Below, one piece after another: positions 1-7,805 of a stretch of 64,000 nt of DNA. The stretch's first letter is position 1. Each line of letters starts with the position of its first letter. A program made the translations under genes and the position numbers. Source of the DNA: Actinomadura opuntiae (lineage in GTDB: Bacteria; Actinomycetota; Actinomycetes; Streptosporangiales; Streptosporangiaceae); the NCBI RefSeq assembly GCF_030283205.1, contig NZ_JASNWF010000034.1, positions 19,592-83,591 on the forward strand. The letters run 5' to 3'. The notes under the pieces were generated by a model that did not search any database, was not told where the DNA came from, and was given only the letters and a program-made list of their open reading frames with translations.

Positions 1-144
1 CCGCAGCACCAGCGACAGCTGCTCGCGGACCCGTTCCTGCCCGACGAAGTCGTCCAGCTTCTTGGGCCGCAGCGCGGCCTCGATCACCTGCTCCTCGGCG
101 CCCTCCGCGTCCGCCGAGACCAGCCGCTCCCCCTCGCCGCTCAT
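1..144 (-). CDS. ruvB: Holliday junction branch-migration helicase RuvB, N-terminal fragment (cut by window edge)
   Basis: Only the first 48 codons lie in the window; the rest continues beyond base 1. The visible protein opens with MSGEGERLVSADA and contains LRPKKLDDFVGQERVREQL, the conserved start of RuvB just before its AAA+ ATPase core. RuvB is the hexameric motor that drives branch migration of Holliday junctions with RuvA. It lies 46 bases downstream of ruvA on the same strand, completing the usual ruvC-ruvA-ruvB order. The ATG at 142-144 is the first start in frame. The Walker motifs are outside the window, so catalytic integrity cannot be judged. Confidence 0.95.
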   Translation of the reverse strand, partial: MSGEGERLVSADAEGAEEQVIEAALRPKKLDDFVGQERVREQLSLVLR

Positions 145-190
145 CGCCTCGCCTCCGCTCGGCGGCTGACGGCCCTTCCGTTCGCGTCCA

Positions 191-796
191 TCACTTGGCG
201 AGCTTCTTCAGCGCGGACTTCAGCAGAGTCGCGACCGGGGGCGCCTCGGCGCCGTCGAGGTCGGCGGCGACGGCGTCGACCGCGGCGTCGGCGTCCTTGG
301 CCGACCAGCCGAGGTTGATCAGCCCCATCTGGACCTGGGCGCGCCACGTCTCGGACGCGGCGGGCACGCGGACGTCGGCGGCGGCGTCGCCGACCGGGCC
401 GCCGAGCCGGTCCTTCAGCTCCAGGACGATGCGCTGGGCGCCCTTCTTGCCGATCCCCGGCACCTTGGTCAGCGCGGTCAGGTCCTCGGTGGCGACCGCG
501 CGGCGCAGCGCGTTCGGGGTGTGCACGGCCAGCATCGCCAGGGCCAGGCGGGGGCCGACGCCGCTGGCGGTCTGCAGCATCTCGAAGACCACGCGCTCGT
601 CGTCGTCGGCGAACCCGAACAGGGTCAGCGAGTCCTCCCGGACGACCAGCGAGGTCGGCACCTTCGCCTCGTCGCCGACCCGCAGCCCGGCGAGCGTGGC
701 GGGCGTGCACTGCACCGCGAGGCCGACGCCGTGCACGTCGATCACCGCGCCGTCCGGCCCGGCGGCGGCCACCCGGCCGCTGACGAAGGCGATCAC
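191..796 (-). CDS. ruvA: Holliday junction DNA helicase subunit RuvA
   Basis: The protein has 201 residues, the family's usual size. RuvA tetramers bind four-way junctions and load RuvB. An OB-fold region spans about residues 1-63, helix-hairpin-helix motifs lie at about 77-130 (TASGVGPRLALAML, then VPGIGKKGAQRIVLELKDRL at 112-131), and the C-terminal RuvB-contacting domain at about 150-201 contains LINLGWSAKDAD. I chose the GTG at 794-796 because it is preceded by GGAGG about 8 bases upstream and gives the family N-terminus MIAFVSGRV. The start overlaps the ruvC stop as GTGA, so translation is probably coupled. Confidence 0.97.
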   Translation of the reverse strand: MIAFVSGRVAAAGPDGAVIDVHGVGLAVQCTPATLAGLRVGDEAKVPTSLVVREDSLTLFGFADDDERVVFEMLQTASGVGPRLALAMLAVHTPNALRRAVATEDLTALTKVPGIGKKGAQRIVLELKDRLGGPVGDAAADVRVPAASETWRAQVQMGLINLGWSAKDADAAVDAVAADLDGAEAPPVATLLKSALKKLAK

Positions 797-1392
797 TTGA
801 TGCTTCCTCCTCTGCTCCGCCCCTCCGGGGCGGTGCCGTTCCGGGCGGCGAGGCGCTCGCGCTCGGCCCGCGCCAGCTCCTCGATCCGCGAGACCTGCGC
901 CCGCGCGAGCCGCCGCTGCGCGCTCCCGCGCCACACGTGGCAGATCGCGAGGGCGAGCGCGTCGGCCGCGTCCGCGGGCTTCGGCGCGACGTCGAGGTTC
1001 AGCAGCCGGGTGACCATGGCGGTGACCTGCGCCTTGTCGGCGCGGCCGTTGCCGGTGACCGCGGCCTTGGCCTCGCTCGGGGTGTGCAGCGCGACCGGGA
1101 GGCCGCGGCGGGCGGCGGCCAGCATCGCGATGCCGGCGGCCTGCGCGGTGCCCATCACGGTGCGGACGTTGTGCTGGGAGAACACCCGCTCCACGGCGAC
1201 GGCGTCGGGGCGCAACTCGTCCATCAGCGCCTCGATCCCCCGCTCGACGCCGAGCAGCCGGAGCGCATGGTCCTCGTCGGCGTCGGTCCGCACCACGGAC
1301 ACGTGCACCAGGTGCAGCCGCTTGCCGGGCGCGCCCTCGACGACGCCCACACCGCACCGGGTGAGCCCGGGGTCCACCCCCATCACCCGCAC
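793..1392 (-). CDS. ruvC: Crossover junction endodeoxyribonuclease RuvC
   Basis: RuvC resolves Holliday junctions by symmetric cleavage. The protein is 199 residues, longer than the E. coli form because of a basic/Arg-rich tail (about 160-199). The four acidic active-site residues are in place: D7 in VMGVDPGLT, E68 in VAVERVF, and D141 and D144 in ADAADALALA. The GTG at 1390-1392 is chosen since AAGGAG lies just upstream; an in-frame ATG three codons later would remove part of the first strand. It is the first gene of ruvCAB and overlaps ruvA by four bases. Confidence 0.96.
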   Translation of the reverse strand: MRVMGVDPGLTRCGVGVVEGAPGKRLHLVHVSVVRTDADEDHALRLLGVERGIEALMDELRPDAVAVERVFSQHNVRTVMGTAQAAGIAMLAAARRGLPVALHTPSEAKAAVTGNGRADKAQVTAMVTRLLNLDVAPKPADAADALALAICHVWRGSAQRRLARAQVSRIEELARAERERLAARNGTAPEGRSRGGSIK

Positions 1393-1473
1393 GGCCGCTC
1401 CTTCGATCATCTGTTCGGCCGAACACGCTACCAAGTCAGGATGACATCGTTCGCGCGCGGCGGGCGTGTCCCG

Positions 1474-2625
1474 CTAGAAGTAGTCGAGGGAGAACGGCGC
1501 GGCCGCGAACGGGGCGGAGAGCGCCCCCGCGTCCCCGCCGTGCAGCAGCCCGGCGCGGCGCAGGGTGGCGACCGGAACGCCCGCGTAGAGCGCGGACAGG
1601 CCGCGCACGCCCATCCGCACGGCGGCGGCGTCCGCGCCGGAACGTTCCAGCCGGCCTTCGCCGTCCTTGACCTCCAGGCGCCAGTGCCCCGAGTTCGCGG
1701 GGCGCTGCGGGTCGTCGATCTCCAGCGGGACCGCGGCAGTCACCCCCTCCGGGTAGCCGCGCGCCGCGATCGCCGCGGGCGCGTCCACCACCCGCAGCAT
1801 CCACTGGCTGCGCCGGACGGTCTCCTTCTCGCGCTCGCCCGGCAGCCACAGGACCGGGTCCATGGGCGAGACGCAGGCCCGGACGGTCGGCGCCGTCGAG
1901 GACCCGGAGCCCACGATGGCCCAGAGGGCGCGCAGCGTCCGCTCCGAGGACGCCACGGCCCGGACGACCTCCAGCGCCGTGTTCCCCTCGGCCCAGCGGT
2001 AGGCGAGGAACCCGTCCTCGGCCAGGTAGCAGTACTCGTCGCGATCGTCGAGGAAGGCCGGCCACATGCTCTCGTGCCAGCCGATCGGGCCGCAGTCGCC
2101 GGCGGCCGCGTGGACGCGGCCGATCACGGCCGCGACCTCCGCCGCGTCGCCGGGCCCGGCGCGGCGGACCGGCACCCGCTCGGCGGCGATGCCCCGCAGC
2201 GCCTCCGCCGGAATCTCGATCATGTGCTGGGCGCCGGCGTGCTCCCAGCCGAGCGAGCGGTAGATCCGCGTCGTCGCCGGATACAGCATCGACAGCGCGT
2301 GCCCGAACTCGGCGCAGCGCTCCAGGATGCCGGTCATCAGGCGGCGTCCGAGCCCGCGCCCGCGCTCCTCCGGCGCGACCGTGATCCCGCCGATGCCGCC
2401 CATCGAGACCGCCCGCCCGTGCCACCACTGGGTCATGTCGTGGATGCGGCCCGTCGCCAGGACGCGGTCGCCGTCGAAGCCCGCGAACTGCCGCCCCGCC
2501 GCCAGCACCGGCCCGGCGTAGCGCATCGTCCTCTCCCACTCGGCGTCCGTCAGCGCGCCGAAGGCGCGGGCACGGATGTCGCGGGTGGCGTCCATTTCGC
2601 CGGGTTCGAGGGCACGGATCTCCAT
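1474..2625 (-). CDS. Eis-like GNAT family N-acetyltransferase
   Basis: A 383-residue protein of the Enhanced-intracellular-survival (Eis) type: an N-terminal GNAT domain, a second GNAT-like domain and a C-terminal SCP2-like domain. The acetyl-CoA loop reads VAPEERGRGLGRRLM (83-97). Tyr122 in RIYRSLGWE corresponds to the Eis general acid, and the chain ends in Phe (LDYF), matching the catalytic C-terminal carboxylate of Eis enzymes. Known members acetylate aminoglycosides or other amines; the substrate here is unknown. The ATG at 2625 gives the expected start MEIRALEPGEM. It sits between yebC and ruvC on the same strand, separated from yebC by a strong hairpin, so it may have its own promoter. 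Confidence 0.88.
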   Translation of the reverse strand: MEIRALEPGEMDATRDIRARAFGALTDAEWERTMRYAGPVLAAGRQFAGFDGDRVLATGRIHDMTQWWHGRAVSMGGIGGITVAPEERGRGLGRRLMTGILERCAEFGHALSMLYPATTRIYRSLGWEHAGAQHMIEIPAEALRGIAAERVPVRRAGPGDAAEVAAVIGRVHAAAGDCGPIGWHESMWPAFLDDRDEYCYLAEDGFLAYRWAEGNTALEVVRAVASSERTLRALWAIVGSGSSTAPTVRACVSPMDPVLWLPGEREKETVRRSQWMLRVVDAPAAIAARGYPEGVTAAVPLEIDDPQRPANSGHWRLEVKDGEGRLERSGADAAAVRMGVRGLSALYAGVPVATLRRAGLLHGGDAGALSAPFAAAPFSLDYF

Positions 2626-2666
2626 GATCTCGACCGTAGGCCATGCCGGCGGCCTCCCGGAACGCC

Positions 2667-2703
2667 GAACGCCGCCGCGCCCTCGCGGGCTGCGGCGGCG
2701 TTC
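2667..2703 (-). terminator. Perfect 12-bp hairpin downstream of yebC
   Basis: Arms GAACGCCGCCGC (2667-2678) and GCGGCGGCGTTC (2692-2703) are exact inverted repeats around a 13-base loop. It lies just past the yebC stop (2800) and before the acetyltransferase start, where a terminator of the pdxT-yebC unit would be expected. No T-run follows, which is common in GC-rich actinomycetes. Confidence 0.6.
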
Positions 2704-2799
2704 ACGGCACGCGACGCGTCTCAGGCGTCGATCGTCTCCATCACGTCGTTCGGACACGTCATCGCGGTCCTCGCCCCGGAGGGCGCCAGGCCCACGACG

Positions 2800-3552
2800 C
2801 TAGTCCAGCGAGGCGAGGACCTCGTCCGGGACGTCGAAGTTGGCGTAGACGTCCTGGACGTCGTCGGAGTCCTCGAGGGCGTCCAGCAGGCGGAAGACCT
2901 TCTTGGCGTTGTCCTCGTCCAGCGGGACGGTCACGCTCGGCAGGAACTTGCTCTCGGCCGACTCGTAGTCGATGCCGGCGTCCACGAGCGCGCTGCGGAC
3001 CGCGACGAGGTCGCCGGCCTCGCTGACGACCTCGAAGTTCTCGTCGTCGAGGTCGTTGACCTCCTCGGCGCCGGCGTCCAGGACGGCCATCATGACGTCG
3101 TCCTCGCTGGTGCCCGCCTTCGGGACGATCACGACGCCCTTGCGGGTGAACATGTAGGAGACCGAGCCGGGGTCGGCGAGGGTGCCGCCGTTGCGGGTGA
3201 GGGCCACCCGGACCTCGGAGGCGGCGCGGTTGCGGTTGTCGGTCAGGCACTCGATCAGCACCGCGACACCGCCGGGCGCGTAGCCCTCGTAGGTGATGTT
3301 CTGCCAGTCGGCGCCCCCGGCCTCCTCACCGGCGCCGCGCTTGCGCGCGCGCTCGATGTTGTCGTTGGGGACGGAGTTCTTCTTCGCCTTGTAGATGGCG
3401 TCGTAGAGGGTGGGGTTGGCGTCGGGGTCACCGCCGCCGGTGCGGGCCGCCACCTCGATGTTCTTGATCAGCTTGGCGAAGAGCTTGCCCCGCTTGGCGT
3501 CGAGGGCCGCCTTCTTGTGCTTGGTCGTCGCCCATTTGGAATGGCCGGACAT
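2800..3552 (-). CDS. YebC/PmpR family DNA-binding / translation-associated protein
   Basis: 250 residues, standard for YebC (TACO1) proteins. The diagnostic start MSGHSKWATTKHKKAALDAK and the internal GGDPDANPTLYDAI and SVPNDNIERA stretches identify the family beyond doubt. YebC proteins were first described as transcriptional regulators and more recently linked to relief of ribosome stalling at proline stretches; which role applies here cannot be read from sequence. The ATG at 3552 lies 4 bases after the pdxT stop, so the two are co-transcribed. Position next to the ruv genes is conserved in many bacteria. Confidence 0.96.
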   Translation of the reverse strand: MSGHSKWATTKHKKAALDAKRGKLFAKLIKNIEVAARTGGGDPDANPTLYDAIYKAKKNSVPNDNIERARKRGAGEEAGGADWQNITYEGYAPGGVAVLIECLTDNRNRAASEVRVALTRNGGTLADPGSVSYMFTRKGVVIVPKAGTSEDDVMMAVLDAGAEEVNDLDDENFEVVSEAGDLVAVRSALVDAGIDYESAESKFLPSVTVPLDEDNAKKVFRLLDALEDSDDVQDVYANFDVPDEVLASLD

Positions 3553-3556
3553 TCAG

Positions 3557-4180
3557 TCAATCCTCCTTGCGCATCGCCCGGCGCACCAGATCGGCGAAGT
3601 AGTGGTGCACGCGGAAGTCGCCCGTCAGCTCCGGGTGGAAGGCGGTCGCCATCAGACGGCCCTGGCGGACGGCGACGATCCTACCGGCGTTCGGCCCGCT
3701 CTCGGCGCGTCCGATGACCTCGACGGCGTCGCCGACGGACTCCACCCAGGGCGCGCGGATGAAAACGGCGTGGTACGGCGTGTCCCCCATACCGGTCAGC
3801 GGGACGTCGGACTCGAAGGAGTCGACCTGCCGGCCGAACGCGTTGCGCCGCACGGTCATGTCGATGCCGCCGACGGTCTCCTGGCCCGCCGCGCCGTCCC
3901 GGATCCGGTCGGCCAGCATGATCATGCCTGCGCAGGAGCCGTAGGCGGGCATGCCCGCCTCGATCCGCTTGCGCAGCGGCTCCAGCAGCTCGAACGCGCG
4001 CGCCAGCCGCCACATGGTGGTGGACTCCCCGCCCGGCAGGACGAGCCCGTCGATCCGGTCGAGCTCCTCGGCGCGCCGCACGTTCAGGGTGCGCGCGCCC
4101 GCCAACTCGAGGGCGCGGGCGTGCTCGCGCACGTCGCCCTGGAGGGCGAGGACGCCGATCGTCGGTACGGCAGCAGTCAC
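3557..4180 (-). CDS. pdxT: Pyridoxal 5'-phosphate synthase glutaminase subunit PdxT
   Basis: A class-I-type glutaminase of 207 residues that hydrolyses glutamine and passes ammonia to PdxS to make PLP. Visible motifs: GVLALQGDVREH at the N-terminus, GGESTTM (50-56), the nucleophile Cys83 in YGSCAGMIMLA, and the His/Glu pair in FHPELTGD near the C-terminus. The GTG at 4178-4180 is chosen because it follows GAGAGG and starts exactly where the family begins; the frame is open further upstream but that part is unlike PdxT. It forms an operon with yebC. Its partner pdxS is about 0.9 kb upstream, separated by a DUF6928-like gene. Confidence 0.96.
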   Translation of the reverse strand: MTAAVPTIGVLALQGDVREHARALELAGARTLNVRRAEELDRIDGLVLPGGESTTMWRLARAFELLEPLRKRIEAGMPAYGSCAGMIMLADRIRDGAAGQETVGGIDMTVRRNAFGRQVDSFESDVPLTGMGDTPYHAVFIRAPWVESVGDAVEVIGRAESGPNAGRIVAVRQGRLMATAFHPELTGDFRVHHYFADLVRRAMRKED

Positions 4181-4290
4181 GTGGGTGAACCTCTCGGGGG
4201 TCGCGCGGACGCGGGTATGGCCGAAACCCTGGACGTTCCTTACAACGCGGCAGGGCGTGGCGGATCTTCCCCGGGCCGGGCTTGCGGGAA

Positions 4291-4905
4291 CTACGCGTGC
4301 TTGAAGCGGCGGAGCGGGAGTTCCAAGGGGAGGAAGCCGTCCCTGCCGCGGTCGGCGATGCCGCGGCCGAACATGTGCGCCGCGGCGAGCGCGAGCCCGA
4401 ACTCCTCGGGGTCGAAGGGCAGCGGGACGTCCGGGGCGCCGGCGTCGATGGCCGCCCAGAACGGCCGCTCCGCGGGCAGCCGCTCGCCCTGGTCGACGAC
4501 GACGCCGTCCTCGGCGGTGACGAACACGTCGCGGAGCAGCTCGCCGGCGGTGTACCAGCGGAACCAGCAGCCGCGGATGACCGTGTGCAGGACCAGCACC
4601 CCGCAGGACGCGCCGGGCAGCGCGGCGGCCGCGGTGTCGGCGATCCGGCGGGCGTCGTCGTCCAGGCAGAACAGCCGCCGGTCGCACAGCAGCAGCGCCC
4701 GTTCGAACGCGCCGACGAACAGCTCGTCCTCGTACGGCCAGAGCGCGAAGTCCAGGACCGTGTCGCCGGTCTCGGTGAGGGTGGCCGCCGGGTAGAGGCC
4801 GCGCGCGATCCGCGCGGCCGCGCCCGGGTCGGGTACCAGGCCCGGCCGGAACACCTCGGTGGGTTCACCCGCGCTCGCGCACGCCAGCGCGATGGACCAA
4901 GCCAT
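4291..4905 (-). CDS. DUF6928-like protein of unknown function
   Basis: 204 residues with no signal peptide or membrane segment. From memory of the family it resembles DUF6928 proteins of actinobacteria: shared features are the GDTVLDFALWPYEDELFVGA stretch followed by LLLCDRRLF, a LVLHTVIRGCWFRWY segment, and LPFDPEEFGLALAAAHMFG near the end. No catalytic motif is recognisable and no function is assigned. It lies between pdxS and pdxT on the same strand, where mycobacteria carry an unrelated thioesterase gene, so the PdxS/PdxT neighbourhood tolerates different inserts. The ATG at 4905 is the only good start. Confidence 0.72.
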   Translation of the reverse strand: MAWSIALACASAGEPTEVFRPGLVPDPGAAARIARGLYPAATLTETGDTVLDFALWPYEDELFVGAFERALLLCDRRLFCLDDDARRIADTAAAALPGASCGVLVLHTVIRGCWFRWYTAGELLRDVFVTAEDGVVVDQGERLPAERPFWAAIDAGAPDVPLPFDPEEFGLALAAAHMFGRGIADRGRDGFLPLELPLRRFKHA

Positions 4906-5051
4906 GCTCTCCCCTCCCGCGGCCGGGCACCGCGCAGGGGCGCCCGGTCTCCGGGGGGCCCGCCCCGGCGACCCGGCCCCTCACCGGCCGCGCCGCCAGC
5001 GTAATCCCTCCGGCAGCGCGCCGGGGAGGGGGACCCGGCCGGCGGGACGGG

Positions 5052-5972
5052 TCACCAGCCGCGGTGGGCGAACTTCTGGTCCTCGCCGAGGGAGGCGACG
5101 TTGATGCCGACCATGGCGTCGCCGAGGCCGCGGGACACCTTGGCGATGACGCCGGGGTCGTCGTGGAAGGTGGTGGCCTTGACGATCGCCTCGGCGCGCT
5201 GGGCGGGGTTGCCGGACTTGAAGATGCCGGAGCCGACGAACACGCCCTCGGCGCCGAGCTGCATCATCATCGCGGCGTCCGCCGGGGTGGCGATGCCGCC
5301 GGCGGTGAACAGCACCACGGGCAGCTTGCCGGCCTGGGCGACCTCCTTGACGAGCTCGTAGGGGGCCCGGAGCTCCTTGGCGGCGACGTACAGCTCGTCC
5401 TCCGCCAGGTTCTGCAGCCGGCGGATCTCCTGCCGGATCTGCCGCATGTGCGTGGTGGCGTTGGAGACGTCGCCGGTGCCGGCCTCGCCCTTGGAGCGGA
5501 TCATCGCCGCGCCCTCGGTGATGCGGCGCAGCGCCTCGCCGAGGTTGGTGGCGCCGCACACGAACGGGACGGTGAACGCCCACTTGTCGATGTGGTTCTC
5601 GTAGTCGGCCGGGGTGAGCACCTCGGACTCGTCGACGTAGTCGACGCCGAGGGCCTGCAGCACCTGCGCCTCGACGAAGTGGCCGATGCGGGCCTTGGCC
5701 ATGACGGGGATGGAGACAGCGCCGATGATGCCGTCGATCATGTCGGGGTCGCTCATCCGGGAGATGCCGCCCTCGGCGCGGATGTCGGCGGGCACCCGCT
5801 CCAGGGCCATCACCGCGACCGCGCCGGCGTCCTCGGCGATCTTCGCCTGCTCGGGGGTGACGACGTCCATGATCACGCCGCCCTTGAGCATCTCCGCCAT
5901 GCCGCGCTTGACGCGGGCGGTCCCGGTCTCGGGCGCGTTCTCCGGGGCGGAATTCAAAGTGGACACGGGCAT
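5052..5972 (-). CDS. pdxS: Pyridoxal 5'-phosphate synthase lyase subunit PdxS
   Basis: 306-residue (beta/alpha)8 synthase that builds PLP from ribose 5-phosphate, glyceraldehyde 3-phosphate and PdxT-derived ammonia. Family hallmarks are GMAEMLKGGVIMDVV near residue 25, ALERVPADIRAEGG, the lysine-bearing VMAKARIGHFVEAQ and the C-terminal MMMQLGAEGVFVGSGIFKS. The N-terminus has about 18 extra polar residues (MPVSTLNSAPENAPETG) compared with Bacillus PdxS; these are common in actinobacteria. The start (GTG/ATG region at 5972) follows a GAGGAATG-like site. Two hairpins precede it (6022-6072). Co-function with pdxT is established for the family. Confidence 0.97.
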   Translation of the reverse strand: MPVSTLNSAPENAPETGTARVKRGMAEMLKGGVIMDVVTPEQAKIAEDAGAVAVMALERVPADIRAEGGISRMSDPDMIDGIIGAVSIPVMAKARIGHFVEAQVLQALGVDYVDESEVLTPADYENHIDKWAFTVPFVCGATNLGEALRRITEGAAMIRSKGEAGTGDVSNATTHMRQIRQEIRRLQNLAEDELYVAAKELRAPYELVKEVAQAGKLPVVLFTAGGIATPADAAMMMQLGAEGVFVGSGIFKSGNPAQRAEAIVKATTFHDDPGVIAKVSRGLGDAMVGINVASLGEDQKFAHRGW

Positions 5973-6021
5973 TCCTCACGTGCGCGGACGACAGGTCGTC
6001 TTCCATGGTATTGCCTGCTTG

Positions 6022-6072
6022 GGGGCCGTTTCGACGGCCCCGCGGGGGCAGGCCAATGGGCGCGAATTGGCC
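6022..6072 (-). terminator. Two adjacent hairpins between the DUF3048 gene and pdxS
   Basis: The first to be transcribed on the minus strand has arms GGCCAAT/ATTGGCC (6051-6057 with 6066-6072, 8-base loop). The second has arms GGGGCCGT/ACGGCCCC (6022-6029 with 6034-6041) closed by a four-base loop. They lie after the DUF3048 stop (6094) and 50 bases before pdxS. They could end the upstream transcript or form part of the pdxS 5' leader; sequence alone cannot decide. Confidence 0.45.
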
Positions 6073-6093
6073 GTTGACCGGCCGCGCGCGGCG

Positions 6094-7125
6094 CTATGGA
6101 ATGTGGGGCTTGCCGTCGTTCAGCAGGACCACCCACACCTGCCCGCGGGCGAACGTCATCGGCTTGCCGCCGGCGGTGGTGTAGGTCGTCCCGGCGGTCT
6201 CGGACGGCCGCGACCACTTGGCGTCGTAGGCCTTGCCGTCGCGCAGCACGGTGGCGCGGCCGGTGCCGGTCGTCTGGATCAGCGGGGTGTAGCTGCCGAG
6301 GAAGTCGTGGAACTTCGAGCGGGTCGTCTTCGCGTACTGGACGACGATCGTGGCGCCGCCGAGGCGGCCGCCTTCGGCCGCGGTGTCGGGCCTGCCGCCC
6401 CAGCTGGCGAGCCAGCGCTTCTCCTTGGCCGACCAGGCGAACCCCATGGTCGCGGCGGGCCATTTCGCGGTGAACGACTTCGTCGGCCTGCCGCCGTCGG
6501 GCGCCGCGCCGAACCGGAAGCCGATGTCGCGGGGCGCGGACGCCTTGGGGGCCTTCTTGAGCAGGGCCTTCGGGTCGCCGTAGAGGTTGTAGGGGATCTG
6601 CCTCGCGCCGGAGCGGGAGTAGGCGGAACCGGCGTTCTCCTGGGAGATGTCGTACACCGGCGCCTTGCGGATGTACTTCTTCATCTTGCTCTGGACGCCG
6701 GAGAACGCGAAGGCGGGGTGCCCGAACTGCGGCAGGATGTGCAGGTCGGAGATGCGGGCGCTGCGGACCGGCCCGACGCGCTTGGGCAGCGTCGAGGAGT
6801 ACACCGCCATCAGCCGGGTCTCGCCGCCCTCGACCTGCTCGACGTAGACGATGTCGGCGGCCGACACGCCCGCCTGCGGCAGCGCGGGCTTCGTGTTCTC
6901 GATCTTCACCGCGAGGACGGGGTTGGTGAGCCCCTTGGTGCCGCCGGTGAACGGGTGCGTCGTCGGCGCGGGCGTCCCGGACGCCGTGCCGCCGTGCGCG
7001 CTCGGCGGCGCCGCGGTGCCCGGTCCGTGCGAGTCCGAGCAGGCCGCGAGGGCCGAGCCGAGCACGACGGCGCCGAGCCCCGCGGCCGCCCGCCCCCGTG
7101 CCGTCCTGTGCCACGCGTGTCGCAT
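6094..7125 (-). CDS. DUF3048 domain lipoprotein (YerB-like)
   Basis: 343 residues. The N-terminus has a basic stretch, a hydrophobic core and the lipobox LAAC with Cys29, so the protein should be lipidated and anchored outside the membrane. After a Ser/Thr/Pro/Gly-rich linker (30-65) comes a DUF3048 module: NPVLAVKIENTKPALPQAGV, ADIVYVEQVEGGETRLMAVY and the GPVRSARISDLHILPQFG segment are characteristic. The C-terminal half fits the companion DUF3048 C-terminal domain (VQYAKTTRSKF, GGKPMTFARGQVWVVL). Function is unknown; family members are secreted or membrane-bound. The ATG at 7125 follows GGGAGG. Confidence 0.88.
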   Translation of the reverse strand: MRHAWHRTARGRAAAGLGAVVLGSALAACSDSHGPGTAAPPSAHGGTASGTPAPTTHPFTGGTKGLTNPVLAVKIENTKPALPQAGVSAADIVYVEQVEGGETRLMAVYSSTLPKRVGPVRSARISDLHILPQFGHPAFAFSGVQSKMKKYIRKAPVYDISQENAGSAYSRSGARQIPYNLYGDPKALLKKAPKASAPRDIGFRFGAAPDGGRPTKSFTAKWPAATMGFAWSAKEKRWLASWGGRPDTAAEGGRLGGATIVVQYAKTTRSKFHDFLGSYTPLIQTTGTGRATVLRDGKAYDAKWSRPSETAGTTYTTAGGKPMTFARGQVWVVLLNDGKPHIP

Positions 7126-7255
7126 AACCCTCCCTTTGCGGCGATCTGCCCGAGGGTAGCGAACGGACCTGATGCGTTCGCCCGGTCGGCTGTACGCGCG
7201 GGCGCCCCCGATCCGCTCGATCGGCCCCGGCACGCGGGGCGGATCCGGGCGGCGG

Positions 7256-7795
7256 TCACCACCGGGGCGGGTCGTCGTCGATCTCGAAGAAGTCGGGCAG
7301 GGCCGCCCGTCCCGCCAGCGGCAGCACCCGGATGAGCGGCTTGCGGCGCGCGGCACGCGCCTGGGCGACGGCGTCGTTGTAGAAGCGGCGGGCGTAGGCG
7401 ACCTTCGCGGCCGAGGAGGACAGCTCCTCCAGGACGTCGGTGCCGTCGCCCCCCTTCCCCGCGACCGTGCCGGCGAAGTCGGGCTGGTCGGCCACGGCCC
7501 GCAGCGCGCGCGACAGATCGCTCTCGGCGAACTCGCGGCCGTCGGCGCCGGCGGTGCGGGCCTCGTGCGCGGCGGTGGCCAGCACGAGGCTCGCGGCCGG
7601 GTCCAGCAGCCGGGACGCCGCGAGCTCCAGCGCGGCGGCGGCCCGCCGGACCAGCGCGGCGTCCAGCGCGGCGCGGGCGGTCTCGACGCGGACGTGCAGC
7701 CGGTCCAGCCGGGTGGCGCGCCACGACACGTACACCCCGACGAGGAACACGACGGCGATCCAGAACAGGACGTCGATGATCCAGTGGTAGTGCAC
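7256..7795 (-). CDS. LemA-like membrane-anchored protein
   Basis: 179 residues. A single N-terminal transmembrane helix (about residues 6-24, IIDVLFWIAVVFLVGVYVSW) is followed by RATRLDRLHVRVETARAALDA and a long Ala/Leu-rich helical region, then AKVAYARRFYNDAVAQAR. This layout, with the YARRFYND motif, is that of LemA family proteins, which have one membrane helix and a cytosolic or external helical bundle of unknown role. The GTG at 7795 lies 10 bases after the pimA stop, so the gene is the distal member of the pgsA-acyltransferase-pimA operon. Confidence 0.75.
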   Translation of the reverse strand: MHYHWIIDVLFWIAVVFLVGVYVSWRATRLDRLHVRVETARAALDAALVRRAAAALELAASRLLDPAASLVLATAAHEARTAGADGREFAESDLSRALRAVADQPDFAGTVAGKGGDGTDVLEELSSSAAKVAYARRFYNDAVAQARAARRKPLIRVLPLAGRAALPDFFEIDDDPPRW

Positions 7796-7805
7796 CGGGG
7801 TCCCC

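Noticed and set aside
937..3717. A 926-codon plus-strand open frame across ruvC, the acetyltransferase and yebC
   Set aside because: It is antisense to three well-supported genes; the long frame is a by-product of high GC at third codon positions and its composition (Arg/Ala/Gly/Val, no domains) is that of a shadow frame.
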